A stretch of 64,000 bases of DNA from Allobosea sp. BK604 (GCF_004341515.1 NZ_SLZF01000014.1:152134-216133); one strand, 5' to 3'; shown: positions 41,209 through 50,463, counted from the stretch's first letter. Notes: a model not told the origin generated them from the sequence alone. Made by a program: numbers and translations.

Positions 41209-42189
41209 CACTGCGCCCATCGTGCGGCCGCCGACGCGCAGGCCGGGCGCGGGCCGCTCGGCAATGACCTCGCGCCGGTAGCGGAAGAGCGCTGCCGGGC
41301 GCCCGGCGGTCCGGGTCATGGTCCCGGTCGGCTCGACCAGCGCGGCGCTCTCGACCAGCCGCCGGAAATTCTGCTTGTGGACATGCCGGCCCGAGATCGC
41401 CTCGACGGTGTTCTGCAGTGCGGTCAGCGTGAAGGCGTCCGGCATCAGCTCGAACACGACCGGCCGGTATTTCAGCTTGGCGCGCAGCCGGCCGATCGCG
41501 GTTGCCAGGATGCGGCGATGGTCGAAGCGCATCGCCTGGCCGAGTGCGGGCGCATGGTCGAGCGCCTCCGGCCTCCGGTCGCGCAGCGCCTCATAGGCGA
41601 GCCCGGCATCGTAGAGCAGTTCGTAGCGCTCCAGCGTCTTCTCCTCGTCCCAGGGCGCGCCGCCGACGCCGAAGCAGGTCGCGAGGCGCTGCTGGCGCGA
41701 GAGCGCGCGCCGGTCCTGCTCCGCCTGCTCCGCCGCCTTGTCCTGCGCCCATTCCGAGAGCAGCGGCAGGAGCACCGCATCGAGCACGGCAGGGCGCCCC
41801 GCGCGCCAATCCTCCCAGGGGAAGAAGCTGTACCAGGGGCGGAAGGCGGCATGGGCCGCGAGCGTCGGCGCCCGCGTCAGCGCAAGATAGCCGACCGAGA
41901 CGACATGTGGCCCGGTAACGCGGATTTCCGCCTGCCGGCCGCGATCGCCGAACGTGTAGAGCTGCTCGACATACCCGAGCGAAAGCGCCGTCTGTTCGGC
42001 CACCCAGGCGCGCAGGCCGATCTCGAAGGTGCGGTGCTTCAGCGGGTCGAACGGGCCGTAGGGCAGCCCGGGCGTGGCGTCGCCATCATCGGTCTCGGCC
42101 GTGAGGATATGCGGCTGGCCGCCGCTGAAGGCGACGATGGCGGCGGCGAGGCCGATCTCGATGGCGGGGGGAGTCGTGGTGCGCGGCAT
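41206..42189 (-). CDS. NUDIX-domain protein with C-terminal NrtR-like winged helix (COG4111 type)
   Basis: A 327-residue protein. The N-terminal half (about 5-130) looks like a NUDIX fold in which the nudix box is degenerate: the region LKHRTFEIGLRAWVAEQTAL stands where GX5EX7REUXEE is expected, without the full set of catalytic glutamates. The C-terminal part (about 230-327, from FELMPDAFTLTALQNTVEAI on) resembles the winged helix of NrtR-type regulators of NAD metabolism. A ligand-sensing regulator is therefore more likely than an active hydrolase. Its gene follows the tyrosine-phosphatase-like gene, 34 bases apart, in one leftward unit. Family placement is from memory of COG4111 and moderately sure. 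Confidence 0.7.
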   Translation of the reverse strand: MPRTTTPPAIEIGLAAAIVAFSGGQPHILTAETDDGDATPGLPYGPFDPLKHRTFEIGLRAWVAEQTALSLGYVEQLYTFGDRGRQAEIRVTGPHVVSVGYLALTRAPTLAAHAAFRPWYSFFPWEDWRAGRPAVLDAVLLPLLSEWAQDKAAEQAEQDRRALSRQQRLATCFGVGGAPWDEEKTLERYELLYDAGLAYEALRDRRPEALDHAPALGQAMRFDHRRILATAIGRLRAKLKYRPVVFELMPDAFTLTALQNTVEAISGRHVHKQNFRRLVESAALVEPTGTMTRTAGRPAALFRYRREVIAERPAPGLRVGGRTMGAV

Positions 42190-42223
42190 GGCGCCGGCAC
42201 GATGCCGCAAGCAGGCGCCGGCC

Positions 42224-42736
42224 TCAATCGAGATCGACGCGGAAGGGCGTGCACTCGAACGCATCGGCGCCACGGCCGATGCTCTCGATCGCCTGCTTCA
42301 TGCGCCCGCCGCGCCGGAGGATCTGGTCGGCGATCGCGACGAGCCGGGCATTCGGCGTCGCCGAGGGCGAGGCGCCGCGCAGGGCCAGCGCGATCTCGGC
42401 CTCGTCACGGTCCGGCCGCAGGGCGCAGGCGGTGATATAGGCGGCGGCCGTGGAACGGCTGATGCCGGCCCAGCAATGGATCACGATCGGCGCGGCGCAA
42501 TCCCACTCCCTGACGAAGCGCAGCAGGCGGTCGACATGCTCCTCGCCGGGCAGGATATGCCCGTCCATCGGCGCCACGATATCGGACATGCCGATGAAGA
42601 GATGCCGCTCGGCGCTGATGCCCAGCGGCCGCTCGACCACGGTGTTGGCGTTGATCAGCGTCACGACATGGCTCGCGCGCACGGCAGCCACGGTTTCATG
42701 CAGCTTCGACAGGGATGAGACATGGAGCGTGGGCAT
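42224..42736 (-). CDS. Predicted protein tyrosine phosphatase-like protein (COG5350 type)
   Basis: A 170-residue cytoplasmic protein with the cysteine phosphatase signature CX5R: HCWAGISRS, with nucleophile C88 and phosphate-binding R94. A possible general-acid aspartate is in the loop around D52-D58 (SDIVAPMDG). Relatives are short dual-specificity-like phosphatases common in alphaproteobacteria; substrates are unknown. It is transcribed with the NUDIX-like gene that follows. Confidence 0.8.
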   Translation of the reverse strand: MPTLHVSSLSKLHETVAAVRASHVVTLINANTVVERPLGISAERHLFIGMSDIVAPMDGHILPGEEHVDRLLRFVREWDCAAPIVIHCWAGISRSTAAAYITACALRPDRDEAEIALALRGASPSATPNARLVAIADQILRRGGRMKQAIESIGRGADAFECTPFRVDLD

Positions 42737-42761
42737 GGGCTGTCCCCGTTGATCGGCAAGG

Positions 42762-42833
42762 CCGGCTTAAGCCGGGTTAGAGCGCGAGTCGATGTCGATG
42801 ATATGGCCAAGCGCGCGCACATGTTTACAAGTG
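42762..42833. promoter_or_regulatory. Two palindromes in a divergent promoter
   Basis: CCGGCTTAAGCCGG (42762-42775) is a perfect 14-bp palindrome. CACATGTTTACAAGTG (42818-42833) is a second, with arms CACxTGT and ACAxGTG. They lie between the phosphatase-like and the thioesterase genes, which are divergent, and may be operators. Confidence 0.35.
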
Positions 42834-42858
42834 AACCATCCCCCGTGCGGAGGCCCTC

Positions 42859-43419
42859 ATGAATCTCTGGTTCCGCCTGCTTTGGCTGCTCGTGACGACG
42901 CCATTCCGGCCACGGCTCGTGCCGCCTTTCGGGTGCTCCCTGCTGCCGTTCCGGGTCTGGTTCCACGATCTCGACACCAGCCTGCACATGAATAATGGCC
43001 GCTACTGGAGCCTGATGGATCTTGGCCGCACCGATCTGATGTTGCGCAGCGGCCTCTGGCGCACCGTGCTGCGCGAGGGCTGGGTGCCGGTGGTCAATGC
43101 CGGCATGATCCGCTTCCGGCGCGAGCTCAGGCTGTTCCGCGCCTTCGAAATCGAGACCGCGATCTTGTGCTGGACCGAGAACTGGCTGGTAATGCAGCAC
43201 CGTGTCATCAGCCGCGGCCGCGATGGGGCCGAGATCGTCGCGGCCGTCGCACTGGTGCGCGCCGCGCTCTACGACCGCAAGGCCAAGAGCTATGTCCCGG
43301 TCGCGCGCATCATGAGCGAGCTGGGCACGGACGCCGAGAGCCCGCCGCACACGCCGGAGGTCGCAGCCTTCCTCGCCGCTGAGGAGACGATGAGGCAGGC
43401 GGGGGCGGCGGAGCGCTGA
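42859..43419 (+). CDS. Acyl-CoA thioesterase-like hotdog protein (THEM6/4HBT branch)
   Basis: A 186-residue hotdog-fold protein. A hydrophobic N-terminal segment (LWFRLLWLLVTTPF) may anchor it to the membrane. The signature FHDLDTSLHMNNGRYWSLMD (36-55) includes D37 as likely catalytic acid and the HMNNGRYW motif of 4-hydroxybenzoyl-CoA thioesterase relatives such as THEM6. It probably hydrolyses acyl-CoA or acyl-ACP thioesters. GGAGG lies before the ATG. The gene stands alone, followed by a family C palindrome. Confidence 0.83.
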   Translation: MNLWFRLLWLLVTTPFRPRLVPPFGCSLLPFRVWFHDLDTSLHMNNGRYWSLMDLGRTDLMLRSGLWRTVLREGWVPVVNAGMIRFRRELRLFRAFEIETAILCWTENWLVMQHRVISRGRDGAEIVAAVALVRAALYDRKAKSYVPVARIMSELGTDAESPPHTPEVAAFLAAEETMRQAGAAER

Positions 43420-43423
43420 ACGT

Positions 43424-43513
43424 CGTCATTGCGAGGAGCGCAGCGACGAAGCAATCTAGGGGGACTGGGCGCCCGGCCGCTCCTTGGATTGCTTCGCTGC
43501 GCTCGCAATGACG
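43424..43513. repeat. Repeat family C palindrome
   Basis: Left arm CGTCATTGCGAGGAGCGCAG from 43424 and right arm TTGCTTCGCTGCGCTCGCAA ending in TGACG at 43513, with small length differences between arms. It separates the convergent thioesterase and sensor-kinase genes. Confidence 0.88.
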
Positions 43514-43523
43514 GGGGGCGGAG

Positions 43524-46500
43524 CTACTCCGCCGCCAGCCGCGTCGCCCGCCATTGCGCCAGCAGCGCCCGGAGCGCGCCGGGCTTCAGCGGCTTGTTGA
43601 GGATATGGACATCGAAGGCGGCGGCCGTCTCCCGCACCTGCGGCGAGCGGTCGGCGGTGAGCAGGATCGCGGGCAGGGACGAGTTCGTCCGCCCCCGCAG
43701 CGCCGCGATCGCGCTCAGGCCGTCGCCATGGTCGAGATGATAATCGGCGATCACGACATCGGGCTGCCTGCCGGGCTTCAGCATGGCGAGCGCCTCGTCG
43801 AGGCCCGGCGCGGTCGAGACCTGGCAACCCCAGCCCTCGAGCAGGAGCCGCATGCCGTCGAGAATGGTCGGCTCGTTGTCGATCACCAGCAGCCGCAGCC
43901 CGGCGAGCTGGCCTGCCGGTGCCTGGCGCGGCGTGGAGCTGGTCGCCATCGCGGGCAGCGGCGAGGCGCGCGGCACCAGCACCGCGAAGCGCGTGCCGCG
44001 GCCCGAGGCGGAGACGAGCGTCAGCTTGTGGTCGAGCGTGCGGGCGATGCGCTCGACGATCGAGAGCCCGAGCCCGAGCCCGCGCGCGATGCGAGCGCCC
44101 TGGTCGAGTCTCTGGAATTCGCGGAAGACCGTGCGCTGCTTGCTTTGCGGGATGCCGAGGCCGGTATCGAGCACCTCGACCGAAACCTGCCCGCCGCGCC
44201 GGCGGCAGCCGACGAGGACCTTGCCGTTCGGCGTATATTTGATCGCGTTCGAGATCAGGTTCTGCAAGAGCCGCCTGAGCAGGCGCCGGTCCGAGCGCAG
44301 GGTGAGACCGCTCGGCACGAAGATCAGCTTGAGGCCCTTCTCCTGGGCGCTCGGCTCGAATTCACGCTGGAGCTGGCGCATCAGTTCGTCGAGCCGGAAG
44401 CCGGTCAGTTCCGGCTTCAGCGCGCCGCCATCGAGGCGCGAGATCTCGAGCAGTGCCGTCAGGATCTCCTCGACCGCATCGAGCGAGGCGTCGATATTCT
44501 CCGCCAGCTCGGGGCTCGCTCCGGCGCGATCGCGCTCCACCAGCGCCGTGGCATAGAGGCGGGCCGCGTTGAGCGGCTGCAGGATGTCGTGGCTGGCGGC
44601 GGCGAGGAAGCGCGTCTTCGAGGCGTTGGCCTCCTCCGCCGCGCCCTTGGCGCGCTGCAGCTCGGTGTTGACGCGCAGCAATTCCTCGGTGCGCTCGGTG
44701 ACCCGCCGCTCCAGGCTCTCATTGGTGCGCTCGAGCTCCTCATGCGCCGCGACCGATTCGGTAATGTCGGTATAGGTCGTCACCAGGCCGCCATCGGGCA
44801 GCGGGTTGGAGCGGATCTCGATCACCTTCTTCGAGGGATAGAGCTTGAGCCGCACAGGCTCGCGATCATTGACGAAGCTCTCGAGCCGCGCCGCCATCAG
44901 CTCGTCCTGCTCGCCGTCGCCATAGGCGCCGCGCGCCGCGTTGTAGCGCACGACCTCGTCGAGCCCGGTGCCGAAGCGCACCAGCGATTGCGGCAAGTCG
45001 TAGAGCTCGATGAAGGCCTGATTCCAGGCCAGCATGCGCAGGTCGCGGTCGAGCACGGTGATGCCCTGGCCGGCATGGTCGAGCCCGTGCTGCAGGATGT
45101 CGCGGTTGTATTGCAGCGCCGCCGAAGCGTCGTCGAGCAGCTTGAAGGCGGCCTCGGTCGAGAGGTTGCGCCGCTTGAGAAGGAGCGACAGCACGAGCCG
45201 CGACGAAGCCGCGCCGATGGCCGAGGAGAGCAGATGCTCGCCGAAGCGCAGCATATGGATATCGGCCTCGCGATTGCTGTTCGGCGCCTCGCCGCGCCCG
45301 TTCGTGAAACTGTCGAAGGCGCGCTGCGTCCGCTCCTGGCCGAGATAGCGGCCGATCGTCGATTGCAGCTCGGCCTCGGTGACGCTCGAGCGCCAGAGCG
45401 AGAAGGACTGCGCCATCGTGGCGCGATCTGATTCGACGAAGGAATTGGCCTGCAGCCGTTCCATCGCGCTGGCGGGCCTGAGCAGGGAGAAGCCGATATA
45501 GCAGACGATGTTGAGCCCGAGGCTCCAGAGCACGCCATGCGGCAGCGCCGGCAGGTCGAGCCCGAACAGCGCCTCCGGCCGCAGCGCGGGAATGCCGAGC
45601 GGGCCCTTCTCGACCACGTCGCTCCAGACGCTGTCGGGATGGGCGAGGCTCGGGATCAGCAGCGTGTAGGTCCAGGTCACGGTACCGGCGATCAGCCCGG
45701 CCGCAGCGCCCAGCGACGTGCCGCGCCGCCAGAGCAATCCGCCGAAAAACGCGGGCGCGATCTGCGCCGTCGCCGCGAAGGAGAGCAGGCCGATCGAGAC
45801 CAGCGCCGCCTCGCCCGCCGCGCGGTAATAGGCATAGCCGAGCAGGATCACGAGCAGGATGGCGAGGCGGCGGATGACCACGACCTGCGAGCCGAGGTCG
45901 CCGCCCATCGTGCCGTTGCTGCGCTGTTTCAGCGTCGCCGTGGCACGGTCCGGGTCGGTGAGCAGGCCGCGCAGCCGCACCATCAGCGGCATGACGAGAT
46001 GGTTCGAGATCATGATCGCCAGCGCGACCGAGGCGACGATCACCATCGCCGTCGCGGCCGAGAGCCCGCCGATGAAGACGAGCAGTGCCAGCAATCCGGC
46101 GCCGTGCTCCAGCGGCAGCAGCAGCACGGTCATGTCCCGGTCGATGTCCGGGCCTGGCATCAGCAGCTCGCCGGCCATGGCGAGCGGCATGACGAAGAGA
46201 TTGATCAGGATGAGGTAGAGCGGGAACATCCAGGCGGCACGGCGCACGTCGCGCGCATCCCGATTCTCGACGATCGTCATGTGGAACTGCCGCGCCAGCA
46301 GCAGCGAGGCGCAGGACGAGAGCAGGGTCAGCGTCAGGAACATCGGCCAGCTCGAGGTCCGGTCCCAGATCGGCAGTCCGCCATCCGGCGGCTTCGACGC
46401 CTTGGCGATCAGGTCGCCGGCGCCGTCGAACAGGCCATAGGCAACGAAGAATCCCAGCACGAGGAAGGCGATCAGCTTGACCACGGATTCGGCCGCGATC

Positions 46501-47090
46501 GCCAGCACGAGCCCGTCCTGATGTTCGGTTGCGTCGATATGCCTGGTGCCAAAGGCGCAAGCGAAGCCGGCGAGCACCATGGCGACGAGGAAGGCGAGGT
46601 CGCTCAACACCGGCACGTCCGGCGTCAGCGCCCGTCCGCCGGTCGCGGTGAGGAAGACCGAGAGCGAATTGGCGACCGCCTTCAATTGCAGCGCGATATA
46701 GGGCAGGGCGCCGATGACGGCGACGAGGCAGACCAGCGCCGCCACGCGCTCGCTCTTGCCGTAGCGCGCGCCGACGAAATCGGCCACCGAGGTGATGTTC
46801 TGGGATTTCGCGATCTCGACGATCCGCGCGACGAAGCGATGGCCGAGTCCGATGACCAGGATCGGCCCGACATAGATGCCGAGGAAGTCGAAGCCGGCGC
46901 TATCGGCGAAGCCGACCGAGCCGTAGAAGGTCCAGGACGTGCAATAGACCCCGAGCGCCAGCGCATAGATCGTGGTGCGGGCTCGCCCGGTCATCAGCCG
47001 CCGGCCCGAGGTGTCGGCGACATGCGCGATCGCGAACAGCACGCAGAGATAGCCGAGCGCGGCCAGAATGACGGACCAGGTGGGGATCAT
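43524..47090 (-). CDS. Symporter-fused hybrid sensor histidine kinase (CrbS/NahK-like)
   Basis: A 1188-residue membrane sensor. Residues about 1-530 are a sodium:solute symporter (SLC5) domain with twelve or more helices (WSVILAALGYLCVLFAIAHV at the start, later GRRLMTGRARTTIYALALGV). A STAC-like linker and a PAS domain (about 690-800, AWNQAFIELYDLPQ) follow. The HisKA phosphorylation site is H834 in ASHDILQPLNAARL, then an HATPase domain (QNLISNAIKYTPNGK) and a C-terminal receiver domain whose phosphoacceptor is D1116 (DVVIADYHLDHGDG). CrbS-type sensors control acetate or other carboxylate use with CrbR; no CrbR or acetyl-CoA synthetase gene is adjacent. GGAGACA lies before the ATG. Confidence 0.9.
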   Translation of the reverse strand: MIPTWSVILAALGYLCVLFAIAHVADTSGRRLMTGRARTTIYALALGVYCTSWTFYGSVGFADSAGFDFLGIYVGPILVIGLGHRFVARIVEIAKSQNITSVADFVGARYGKSERVAALVCLVAVIGALPYIALQLKAVANSLSVFLTATGGRALTPDVPVLSDLAFLVAMVLAGFACAFGTRHIDATEHQDGLVLAIAAESVVKLIAFLVLGFFVAYGLFDGAGDLIAKASKPPDGGLPIWDRTSSWPMFLTLTLLSSCASLLLARQFHMTIVENRDARDVRRAAWMFPLYLILINLFVMPLAMAGELLMPGPDIDRDMTVLLLPLEHGAGLLALLVFIGGLSAATAMVIVASVALAIMISNHLVMPLMVRLRGLLTDPDRATATLKQRSNGTMGGDLGSQVVVIRRLAILLVILLGYAYYRAAGEAALVSIGLLSFAATAQIAPAFFGGLLWRRGTSLGAAAGLIAGTVTWTYTLLIPSLAHPDSVWSDVVEKGPLGIPALRPEALFGLDLPALPHGVLWSLGLNIVCYIGFSLLRPASAMERLQANSFVESDRATMAQSFSLWRSSVTEAELQSTIGRYLGQERTQRAFDSFTNGRGEAPNSNREADIHMLRFGEHLLSSAIGAASSRLVLSLLLKRRNLSTEAAFKLLDDASAALQYNRDILQHGLDHAGQGITVLDRDLRMLAWNQAFIELYDLPQSLVRFGTGLDEVVRYNAARGAYGDGEQDELMAARLESFVNDREPVRLKLYPSKKVIEIRSNPLPDGGLVTTYTDITESVAAHEELERTNESLERRVTERTEELLRVNTELQRAKGAAEEANASKTRFLAAASHDILQPLNAARLYATALVERDRAGASPELAENIDASLDAVEEILTALLEISRLDGGALKPELTGFRLDELMRQLQREFEPSAQEKGLKLIFVPSGLTLRSDRRLLRRLLQNLISNAIKYTPNGKVLVGCRRRGGQVSVEVLDTGLGIPQSKQRTVFREFQRLDQGARIARGLGLGLSIVERIARTLDHKLTLVSASGRGTRFAVLVPRASPLPAMATSSTPRQAPAGQLAGLRLLVIDNEPTILDGMRLLLEGWGCQVSTAPGLDEALAMLKPGRQPDVVIADYHLDHGDGLSAIAALRGRTNSSLPAILLTADRSPQVRETAAAFDVHILNKPLKPGALRALLAQWRATRLAAE

Positions 47091-47363
47091 CTTGTCTCCA
47101 TGGCCGAAAGCTTAGCGCAGGAACTTGGCGAGCGCGATGCGGCTTTCGGCCGGTGCCTGTGGCTAACTCCTTGGACCACAGGCCGATTTGAGCGGCGGAA
47201 CAACCGCGCCGGCGCCGCGGCACCTGCAAGTATTGCCGGTGAAAACAGGAACCAATTCGTCCGCTTCGCTCTTCTAACCTGCGTCGCTCTCCACTAGCCT
47301 GCGCTATCGCCGCTGCCAGCCGGGCAGCCGTGAAGCCGACCGTTCGAAGAGAAGGGGCCGAGA
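47091..47363. promoter_or_regulatory. Divergent intergenic region
   Basis: About 270 bases hold the promoters of the leftward sensor kinase and of mscL. Short inverted pairs are present (GGCTTTCGGCC near 47140) but no clear terminator or repeat. GAGAAGGGG near 47347-47357 is the mscL ribosome site. Confidence 0.35.
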
Positions 47364-47783
47364 ATGCTGAAGGAATTCAAAGAATTCGCAATGAAGGGCA
47401 ACGTCCTCGACCTCGCCATCGGCGTGGTCATCGGCGCGGCCTTCGGCAGGATCGTCGACTCGCTGGTCGGCGACCTGATCATGCCGATCTTCGGTGCGAT
47501 CGGCGGTCTCGATTTCTCCAACTACTTCCTCGGCCTGAACAGCGCCGTCACCAGCCCGGTCCTCGCCGATGCCAAGAAGCAGGGCGCCGTCTTCGCCTAT
47601 GGCAACTTCATCACCGTCGGGATCAATTTCGTGATCATCGCGGTGGCGCTCTTCCTCGTGGTCAAGCTGATCAACCGGGTACGGCGCGCCGAGAAGGTCA
47701 CGGACGACGCGCCCAAGCCCAAGCCGGACGATGTCCTGCTGCTCGCCGAGATCCGCGACCTGCTGAAGCAGCGGCCGATGTGA
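47364..47783 (+). CDS. mscL: Large-conductance mechanosensitive channel
   Basis: A 139-residue channel subunit of the inner membrane that opens under osmotic downshock. It has the amphipathic start MLKEFKEFAMKGNVLDLAIG, transmembrane helix 1 with the GAAFGRIVDSLVGDLIMP pore region, a periplasmic loop, transmembrane helix 2 (FVIIAVALFLVVKLINR) and a charged C-terminal bundle (LLLAEIRDLLKQ). Length and order match E. coli MscL (136). Stand-alone gene. Confidence 0.97.
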   Translation: MLKEFKEFAMKGNVLDLAIGVVIGAAFGRIVDSLVGDLIMPIFGAIGGLDFSNYFLGLNSAVTSPVLADAKKQGAVFAYGNFITVGINFVIIAVALFLVVKLINRVRRAEKVTDDAPKPKPDDVLLLAEIRDLLKQRPM

Positions 47784-47890
47784 CGTTTCGTCGATCCGTC
47801 GCGGTCGATTCATCAGCGCGACAGATCGACCCGATCTCGTGATTTCATGCCTCCCGCCGCCGGCTTCGGCTAAAGGGGAGGCAGTAAACC

Positions 47891-49093
47891 ATGAGGGCGA
47901 GCTCCATGACGACAACGCTGCCGGGCGAAGGCCTGATCGCCGATTTGCGGCCTGAGGCCCGCAATGCACCCGAGAGCGGCATCGTCGAGGTGATGAACCA
48001 TGGCCGGCTCAGGCCGGGGCTGATTCCGCTCTGGGTCGGCGAGGGCGACCTGCCTACGCCGGACTTCATCATGCGCGCCGCGCAGAAGTCGCTGCTCGAC
48101 GGCGAGACCTTCTACACCTGGCAGCGCGGCATCCCGGAACTGCGCGAGGCGCTCGCCCGATACCACACCCGCCTCTACGGCCAGCCCTTCTCGGCGGAGC
48201 GCTTCTTCGTCACCGGCTCGGGCATGCAGTCGGTCCAGATCGCGGTGCGCATGCTCGCCGGCCCCGGCGACGAGTTGATCATCCCGACCCCGGCCTGGCC
48301 GAATTTCGTCGCGGCCATCGAGGTCGGCGGCGCCAAGGCCGTCTGCGTGCCGATGGATCTCGACCAGGGCCGCTTCACGCTCGATCTCGACAAGCTCGCG
48401 GCCGCGATCACGCCGAGGACGCGCGCGCTGATCATCAACTCGCCTGCCAACCCGACCGGCTGGACCGCGACCAGGGACGAGATGGCGGCGCTGCTCGCGC
48501 TCGCCCGCAAGCACGGCATCTGGATCGTCGCCGACGAGATCTATGGCCGCTTCATCTATAATGGCGAGGCGCGCGCCGCCTCCTTCCACGATGTGATGGA
48601 GGAGGAGGATCGCGTGCTCTTCCTCCAGACCTTCTCGAAGAACTGGGCCATGACCGGCTGGCGCATGGGCTGGATCGAGGCGCCGCCCGCCTTCGGCCAG
48701 ATCATCGAGAACCTGATCCAGTATTCGACCTCGGGCTCGCCGGTCTTCATCCAGCGCGCCGGCGTCGCGGCGCTCGACGAGGGCGAGTCCTTCGTCGCCG
48801 AGCAGATCGCCCGCGCTGCGCAGGGCCGCAAGATCGTCTCCGAGGGCCTGAAGGCGACCAACCGCGTCTCGCTCTCGGCGCCGGACGGCGCCTTCTACCA
48901 GTTCTTCAGCGTCGATGGCCGGGTCGATTCGCGCGCGCTCGCCGTCGAGCTGGTCGACACGGCCAATGTCGGCCTCGCGCCGGGCACGGCCTTCGGCCCG
49001 GGCGGCGAGACCGGCCTGCGCCTCTGCTTCGCCCGCAAGGCCTCGGACCTGACCGAGGCCGTGGCGCGGCTGCAGCGGGCGCTCGCGGCCTGA
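47891..49093 (+). CDS. Class I/II pyridoxal-phosphate aminotransferase (AspC-like)
   Basis: A 400-residue fold-type I aminotransferase. K250 (FSKNWAMTGWRMGW) forms the PLP aldimine, SPANPTGW carries the conserved Asn that contacts PLP, IVADEIYGRF provides the Asp and Tyr ligands, and the C-terminal GETGLRLCFA gives the substrate-carboxylate Arg. It likely moves an amino group between an amino acid and 2-oxoglutarate; exact donor is unknown. GGGGAGG lies nine bases before the ATG at 47891; an ATG at 47906 is also in frame. Confidence 0.88.
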   Translation: MRASSMTTTLPGEGLIADLRPEARNAPESGIVEVMNHGRLRPGLIPLWVGEGDLPTPDFIMRAAQKSLLDGETFYTWQRGIPELREALARYHTRLYGQPFSAERFFVTGSGMQSVQIAVRMLAGPGDELIIPTPAWPNFVAAIEVGGAKAVCVPMDLDQGRFTLDLDKLAAAITPRTRALIINSPANPTGWTATRDEMAALLALARKHGIWIVADEIYGRFIYNGEARAASFHDVMEEEDRVLFLQTFSKNWAMTGWRMGWIEAPPAFGQIIENLIQYSTSGSPVFIQRAGVAALDEGESFVAEQIARAAQGRKIVSEGLKATNRVSLSAPDGAFYQFFSVDGRVDSRALAVELVDTANVGLAPGTAFGPGGETGLRLCFARKASDLTEAVARLQRALAA

Positions 49094-49176
49094 ACGACGC
49101 CAGTGTGACCTTCACGCAAGGCCGCCCTGCGTGCGCGGGGCGGCAAGCCGTTTGACCGGGGCGGGCAGGGCGTTCA

Positions 49177-50298
49177 TTGAACGCCCATCCGTTTTCATCC
49201 CGCGCCGTGCCGGTGCGTCCCCCGCAAGACATGGCCATTCCGAGTTTCATTCCCTATCGGCTGAGGACGCTTTCGGGCGAGGCCCTCGTCATCGGCTGCG
49301 CCGCCATCGGCGGGGCGCTGTTCACGCTGCTCAACGTGCCCGCCGCCTGGCTTTCGGGCTCGATGCTGCTGGTCTCCGTCCTCGGCGTCACCACGCGGCT
49401 GCCGGACCTGCGCAAGCCCTGGTTCGATTCGACCATGGTCATGTCGGGCACCCTGATCGGCTCCTCGGCGACGCCGGAGGCGCTGGCCGCGACGGCGCGC
49501 TATCCGGGCTCGCTGCTCGTGCTGCTGCTCGGCATGGTCGCCATCATGGTCACGACCGGAGCCTATCTGCGCTATGTCGCGCGCTGGTCCTGGATCGACT
49601 CGCTGCTCGCCGCCGCCCCCGGCGCGCTCTCGACCGTGATCGCCGTGGCGCAGTCCAAGGGCGCCAATATCGGCCGCATCGCCGCGATCCAGCTCTTCCG
49701 CATCCTCGTCCTGGTCGCGGTGCTGCCCAGCATCATGACCCTCTCTGGCGGCGGCGGGACCGGCGCTCCGCCGGCCGTCGCGATCGCCAGCCTCCAGGAT
49801 TCCACGATCGCGCTCGGTTGCGGCCTCCTTGCCGGGCTCGTCTTCGAGCGGCTCGGCATCACCGCCCCCTTCATCCTCGGCGCGACCCTGTCGAGTTCGA
49901 TCCTGCATGGTTCGGGCGTGATCCAGGGTACCTTGCCGCCGGAGATTGCGACCGCGGTCATGATCATGCTCGGGGCGGCGATGGGCGGGCGTGTCTCGAA
50001 CCTCAAGCGCGGCGAGCTCGCCGCGCTGTTCCCGCTGGCGATCGGCGGCTTTGCCGTTTCGATGATCGTCGCCTTCGCTTTCGCCTGGCCGGCGGCCTGG
50101 CTCGCCGGCGTGCCCTATGCCAATGCCATGGCGGCCTTCGCGCCCGGCGGGCTCGAGGCGATGGCGATGCTCGCCTTCGCCATGGGGCTCGATCCGCTCT
50201 ATGTCGGCGCGCACCATCTGACGCGGTTCATGGTGCTCGGTCTCGCCATGCCCTTCCTGCTGGCCTGGATGAAACCGGAGCCGCCGGCGAAGGATTAG
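49177..50298 (+). CDS. AbrB-family membrane protein
   Basis: A 373-residue membrane protein with about ten helices in two repeated halves, each with a GG-rich kink (AAWLSGSMLLVSVLGVTTRL; APFILGATLSSSILHGSGVI). The COG3180 family is often mislabelled as ammonia monooxygenase; relatives are putative regulators or transporters of unknown substrate. The conserved AAPGALSTVIAVAQSKGANI and FAPGGLEAMAMLAFAMG match it. An alternative ATG at 49231 (MAIPSFIPYRL) would remove 18 polar residues and may be the true start. The stop TAG (50296-50298) is joined to a family B palindrome. Confidence 0.83.
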   Translation: MNAHPFSSRAVPVRPPQDMAIPSFIPYRLRTLSGEALVIGCAAIGGALFTLLNVPAAWLSGSMLLVSVLGVTTRLPDLRKPWFDSTMVMSGTLIGSSATPEALAATARYPGSLLVLLLGMVAIMVTTGAYLRYVARWSWIDSLLAAAPGALSTVIAVAQSKGANIGRIAAIQLFRILVLVAVLPSIMTLSGGGGTGAPPAVAIASLQDSTIALGCGLLAGLVFERLGITAPFILGATLSSSILHGSGVIQGTLPPEIATAVMIMLGAAMGGRVSNLKRGELAALFPLAIGGFAVSMIVAFAFAWPAAWLAGVPYANAMAAFAPGGLEAMAMLAFAMGLDPLYVGAHHLTRFMVLGLAMPFLLAWMKPEPPAKD

Positions 50299-50345
50299 AG
50301 CATCGGACCGAAAAGTGGAATCCACTTTTCGGGCAAATCCGATGC
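50296..50345. repeat. Repeat family B palindrome
   Basis: TAGAGCATCGGACC then CCGAAAAGTGGA (50308-50319 region) and TCCACTTTTCGG give a perfect 12-bp hairpin stem with outer GCATCGGA/TCCGATGC arms. It starts with the stop codon of the AbrB gene. Confidence 0.85.
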
Positions 50346-50463
50346 CAGATCAAAGGGATAGATCGCCATTTCGCGTACGGAAGGACGCGCGGCGATCTAG
50401 CGCGTCTTTATCCCTCGTATTGCGACGGAACATCAGCGACATCGTCGCTGCTTTCACCCTCAA

